A stretch of DNA of 42,835 nt, taken from contig NZ_BNDS01000036.1 in the NCBI RefSeq assembly GCF_014656545.1, positions 1 through 42,835 of the forward strand, read 5' to 3'. Source of the DNA: Neobacillus kokaensis (GTDB lineage: Bacteria > Bacillota > Bacilli > Bacillales > Cytobacillaceae). A program made the translations under genes and the position numbers. The notes under the pieces were generated by a model. It did not search any database and was not told where the DNA came from. It was given only the letters and a program-made list of their open reading frames with translations. Of this stretch, positions 39,856 through 42,835 are shown piece after piece. Positions within the stretch are counted from its first letter, which is position 1, and every line of letters begins with the position of its first letter.

Positions 39856-41964
39856 TTACTTATTCTCACTAACCCTTTTATCTTTTTCCAATAAAACAAT
39901 TAACCCTGGTAATAATATTCCTCTAATTAAGAAGGTATCAAGCAGGATTCCTACAGCAACAATAAAGCCGAAAATAAAAAGCAGTTGGATTGGCTGTGTC
40001 ATTAAGACGGCAAAGGTGGCTGCCAGTATCAAACCGGCCGAGGAAATGACGCCGCCCGTGTTGGTAACCGCAATTTCTACCGCTTCCTTAACATTATGCT
40101 TCGCTCTTTCTTCCTGGAACCTTGAGACGAGAATGATATTATAGTCAATTCCCAAGGCGACCAAGAAGACGAAGGCATAAAGCGGCACGCGGTCGCTGAT
40201 GGTATCTATCCCGAAAATCAGATTACTTAAGAAGGTGCCTAATCCTAATGCGGCAAAGAACGAAATTAGGATAGTGCCCATCATATAAATCGGCATTTTA
40301 AACGACCTTGTTAAAACAATCAACAAGACGAAGATTAAAATCGTCTCCAGCGTCACAATCACAGCAACATCGCGGTCATTGACATTACGGTCATCCACTT
40401 TAACGGCCGTTTCACCGGCAAAAAACAACTTGCCCTTAAGCCCGCTGTCAGTAACAATTCTCTTAGAATGATTAATGGTTTTTTCCAGTGCGTCAATTGT
40501 TTTAACCGAATACGGATTTCCTTCAAATGTTAAACTGTAATAAAGCACCGAGTCATCTTTTGCTTTACCGCTTAAGCGAACGTTGTCTACGAGGGGCTGA
40601 CTCTCCAATGCGGCTTTTAATTTTTCCTGCTGTTCAGCCGTAACGGTGCCCTTAGATTCAAACACCACAGTGGTCGGCGCCAAATCACCGCCCCCAAATT
40701 CCTTAGCTAAAATTTCATAGCCCTGACGTGAAGGCATATCTTTAGGGAATGATTTCATCGTGTCATATTCATATTTTAGATTAAATAGGTTACTTGCTGA
40801 TACTAATAGGAAAATTCCGATAACAATAACAGATAGAGCAGGCTTTTTAACAACAAAGCGCCCAATTTTCCCCCAAACAACATGCTTGCTGGCAAACTGC
40901 TGACCTACATGAGGTATTTTCGGCCAGAAGGACTTCCTGCCAAACAAGGTAAACAAGGCAGGAACAAGCGTGATGGATGCCACCATAATCACGGCCATTG
41001 TCGTTGCAAAGGTTGGGGCAAAGTTTCGGTAGTCGCCAAACTGAGCAAAGAATAACACCAGCATGGCAGCCAGAACCGTTCCACCAGAGAAGAAGACCGG
41101 CATACCCGTTTCCCGCATTGCTTCCTTCATCGCCTGAAACTTGCTTTCATGACTTGTGAGTTCTTCACGGTACCGAGAAAAAACGAATAAGGAATAATCA
41201 ATCATTGCAGCAAATAACAGAATCGACATAATCGACAATGTCTGATTACTTAAAGCAAGCCCCGCTGCGCCCATGATTCCCAAAATCTGATTGACTACCT
41301 CATAGACAAAGGCAGCTGCAAGAAGTGGAATAAAAGCCAATAACGGCGAGCGATAAATCACGATTAACAAAACAAGAATTAAACCGACTGTTGATAAAAT
41401 CAGAACCACATCAGCGCGGGAAAATAGATCAAGAGAATCAGCAGCAATCCCGGCAGGTCCGGTAACATACAATTTATAATCCGTCGCATCTTTGGCAACT
41501 TCCTTAACCGCAGCCAGGGAATCTCTTAATTCCTTGGTTTCAAGTGAGGCATCAAAGGTTAACGGAACGATAGCTGTTTTCTTATCATCTGAAAAAAAGC
41601 CGGCAGCTGCTTGAGGTGGAAGTGAGGCAATCGGGATAATCTGATCGATTCCTTTAATATTTTTTTCCTTTATTTTGTCTAGGACCTCACTAAGCTTTTG
41701 AACCTCTACTTCTCCATCTTTGGATTGAAAAACTAGAATAGCAGGGGTTCCCTCATTATTAGGAAAATAATGATCCATCTTTTTTTGAGCAATAACGGAT
41801 TTTGCATCATTTGGCAGAGAATCGATTCGGGATACTTCATAGTCCTTGGAACTTGGCGCAAATACCGCTAGTAACATGGTGAGAACCAACCAAGCAGCAA
41901 GCGTGATCCACATTCCCTTTTTAGTCGAAACGCGATCGGTAATCGCTTGTAGAAATGACTTCAT
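39856..41964 (-). CDS. MMPL/RND-family membrane transporter (YdfJ-like)
   Basis: This 702-residue protein has two homologous halves, each with one helix, a large outer loop and a bundle of five helices. Half 1: outer loop about 35-175, helices including ILLFAAMIDYSLFVFSRYREEL, the MMPL signature with Asp and Tyr. Half 2: helices including VFLVALGIDYNIILVSRFQEER. Such proteins export lipids or hydrophobic drugs with the proton gradient. The ATG is preceded by AGGGAG about 12 bases upstream. It lies directly downstream of a TetR gene with three operators in between, a typical efflux control unit. Confidence 0.92.
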   Translation of the reverse strand: MKSFLQAITDRVSTKKGMWITLAAWLVLTMLLAVFAPSSKDYEVSRIDSLPNDAKSVIAQKKMDHYFPNNEGTPAILVFQSKDGEVEVQKLSEVLDKIKEKNIKGIDQIIPIASLPPQAAAGFFSDDKKTAIVPLTFDASLETKELRDSLAAVKEVAKDATDYKLYVTGPAGIAADSLDLFSRADVVLILSTVGLILVLLIVIYRSPLLAFIPLLAAAFVYEVVNQILGIMGAAGLALSNQTLSIMSILLFAAMIDYSLFVFSRYREELTSHESKFQAMKEAMRETGMPVFFSGGTVLAAMLVLFFAQFGDYRNFAPTFATTMAVIMVASITLVPALFTLFGRKSFWPKIPHVGQQFASKHVVWGKIGRFVVKKPALSVIVIGIFLLVSASNLFNLKYEYDTMKSFPKDMPSRQGYEILAKEFGGGDLAPTTVVFESKGTVTAEQQEKLKAALESQPLVDNVRLSGKAKDDSVLYYSLTFEGNPYSVKTIDALEKTINHSKRIVTDSGLKGKLFFAGETAVKVDDRNVNDRDVAVIVTLETILIFVLLIVLTRSFKMPIYMMGTILISFFAALGLGTFLSNLIFGIDTISDRVPLYAFVFLVALGIDYNIILVSRFQEERAKHNVKEAVEIAVTNTGGVISSAGLILAATFAVLMTQPIQLLFIFGFIVAVGILLDTFLIRGILLPGLIVLLEKDKRVSENK

Positions 41965-42003
41965 CGAGTTTATTTACTCCCTTCTTTATAGGAATCCTTA
42001 AAG

Positions 42004-42017
42004 TGACATGAGTGTCA
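42004..42017. promoter_or_regulatory. TetR operator 1
   Basis: TGACATGAGTGTCA, extended to arms AAGTGACA/TGTCACTT (42001-42020). It lies 38 bases upstream of the MMPL start, downstream of the promoter. Confidence 0.82.
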
Positions 42018-42035
42018 CTTTTGAAAAAAATAAAA

Positions 42036-42049
42036 TGACATATATGTCA
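42036..42049. promoter_or_regulatory. TetR operator 2
   Basis: TGACATATATGTCA is a perfect 14-base palindrome. It lies just downstream of the -10 box on the minus strand and would cover the transcription start. Confidence 0.85.
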
Positions 42050-42054
42050 CTTTT

Positions 42055-42083
42055 ATTATCATTTAAAGTAACATATGTGTCAA
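42055..42083 (-). promoter_or_regulatory. Sigma-A promoter of the MMPL gene
   Basis: On the minus strand: TTGACA (42083-42078), 17-base spacer, GATAAT (42060-42055). The -35 lies inside operator 3. Confidence 0.85.
42069..42082. promoter_or_regulatory. TetR operator 3
   Basis: TAACATATGTGTCA matches operators 1 and 2 with one altered half-site base. It overlaps the -35 of the MMPL promoter and lies immediately after the tetR stop codon. The spacing from operator 2 is 33 bases. Confidence 0.8.
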
Positions 42084-42084
42084 T

Positions 42085-42636
42085 TTAGTTGTTTATGAAC
42101 ATTCCATGACAAATAATTTCTTTAATGGAGCTGACCCAAACGGGATGGGGGATATCCGCATGATTGGGGATGGCAACAGATTGGAAAATGTACCCCAAAA
42201 TCAAATTATTTGGAAGGTCGCGCTTCAGTTTCCCTTCCTTTTTCCCTAATTCCACAAAGTCTTGTAAGTATTGGTACATATCGGTATGGAGTGTCTTAAA
42301 TTTTTCTTCATGGTCTGGTACCCGCTGGCCGATTTTGATTAGCTTCTGAATGTCAGAGTAACTAAACATCAGGTTCAACAGGTAGTTAAATTGTGCCTCA
42401 AACCCCTGGTGTAGATCTATTTGTTTCAGCTTGAGCAAATATTGGTCCATTTCATAAAAGTAATAGTTCGTGATGAGCTCTTCCTTATTTTCATAGTATT
42501 TATAAAGTGCACCGCGAGATACCTGTAAGCTGTCAGCCAGCAAACTAAACGTAAAGGCCTCATAGCCATGACTCAGCAGCAGTTCCTTAGTTGCTTGAAA
42601 TAATTCATCTGTGGAGAATTTGCGTTCCCGTGCCAT
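42085..42636 (-). CDS. TetR/AcrR-family transcriptional repressor
   Basis: This 183-residue regulator has the N-terminal helix-turn-helix (about residues 8-55, with FTFSLLADSLQVSRGALYKYYENKEEL) and an all-helical ligand-binding C-terminal part of unassigned sub-family. It is encoded immediately upstream of, and in the same direction as, the MMPL exporter and is separated from it by 120 bases holding the operators. It most likely represses the exporter until a lipophilic ligand binds. GAGGTGAG precedes the ATG on the minus strand. No operator copy is seen upstream of tetR itself. Confidence 0.92.
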   Translation of the reverse strand: MARERKFSTDELFQATKELLLSHGYEAFTFSLLADSLQVSRGALYKYYENKEELITNYYFYEMDQYLLKLKQIDLHQGFEAQFNYLLNLMFSYSDIQKLIKIGQRVPDHEEKFKTLHTDMYQYLQDFVELGKKEGKLKRDLPNNLILGYIFQSVAIPNHADIPHPVWVSSIKEIICHGMFINN

Positions 42637-42748
42637 ACACTCACCTCAGCCCTATTATATACAACGAAATGCCTAATGAGAAATAAAGTCATAAAAACTG
42701 TTTAAAATTCGTTGAAAATAATAGGGGAGATTATTAAAAGAAGCAAAT

Positions 42749-42835
42749 GGCTGCATTGCCCGAAAACCGGGAAGAGCATCTATTTTGGTCAAAGGAAGAA
42801 GGCTGCATTGCCCAAAAACCGGGAAGAGCATCTAT
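42749..42835. repeat. Start of a 52-bp-period tandem repeat, cut by the window end
   Basis: The 35 bases at 42749-42783 recur at 42801-42835 with one difference (a G to A change), period 52. Each copy contains a CCCG/CGGG or CCC/GGG mini-hairpin around an A-rich loop. The sequence has no similarity to the 52-bp array at 26493 but has the same period. The array continues beyond the window. Confidence 0.85.

Overview
The window looks like a low-to-moderate GC chromosome segment from an aerobic, spore-former-type Bacillaceae. The genus is inferred only from gene content, for example RocR/RocG, Mhq-type quinone resistance and YkvA, TRIC and YwcA/YwcB homologues; a Neobacillus-like or Bacillus-like genome fits. 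No prophage, insertion sequence, CRISPR array or rRNA gene is visible. It is a chain of metabolic, transport and stress operons separated by hairpin terminators, with several kinds of small non-coding repeats between genes.

Layout. (1) 1-840: the end of a tRNA cluster (partial Ser, then fMet, Asp, Phe, Ser, Arg) closed by a terminator. A 28-nt copy of the fMet leader and 5' end lies 139 bp upstream of the real gene. (2) 930-7160: a cobalamin riboswitch with its own terminator, followed by a corrinoid uptake and remodelling operon: lipoprotein BtuF, BtuC, BtuD, CobO-type adenosyltransferase, a second BtuF-like protein without a signal peptide, and CobB/CbiA. (3) 7268-10231: a TRIC-family membrane protein (minus strand) and a DUF485 plus acetate-type solute:sodium symporter pair. 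(4) 10482-15883: a sensor-type DNA-binding regulator, an MFS transporter, an AbgB-like M20 amidohydrolase and a glutaminase, plausibly one pathway for taking up and splitting an amide of glutamine or glutamate. (5) 16055-19005: a quinone/catechol detoxification block (MhqP-like DoxX protein, MhqO-like dioxygenase, MhqD-like hydrolase, WrbA-like flavoprotein) carrying three MhqR-like operators.

(6) 19071-26301: a YkvA-like protein (minus strand), a large secreted subtilisin-family protease with five Ig-like repeats, a YtcJ-like amidohydrolase, and a LysM4-NlpC/P60 cell-wall hydrolase. (7) 26493-26975: an array of nine 52-bp tandem repeats whose unit junctions carry a short inverted repeat. (8) 27032-31626: an M29 aminopeptidase, a secreted esterase-like hydrolase, a DedA protein fused to a degenerate PAP2 domain, and a small lipoprotein. 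(9) 31739-36117: an arginine/glutamate-type regulon. RocR, a methionine gamma-lyase-like enzyme and a RocG-type glutamate dehydrogenase are present with a textbook sigma-54 promoter and two RocR-like palindromes. (10) 36295-42636: an SDR enzyme, a phosphoesterase lipoprotein, a flavodoxin-type reductase divergent from a LysR regulator, and an MMPL exporter controlled by an adjacent TetR regulator through three evenly spaced operators. (11) 42749-42835: the start of another 52-bp-period repeat running off the window.

A family of about nine imperfect hairpins, ending in GGGACGGTTC-like and GAACCGTCCC-like arms, is scattered through the second half, mostly at 3' ends of genes. Apart from that, the most noteworthy signals are the 52-bp array with covarying inverted repeats, the rewired RocR/sigma-54 control of glutamate dehydrogenase, the three-operator TetR promoter, and the MhqR-box-rich quinone operon that has no mhqR gene nearby. 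Everything here is read by eye; family names rest on recognised motifs, and no database search was run.
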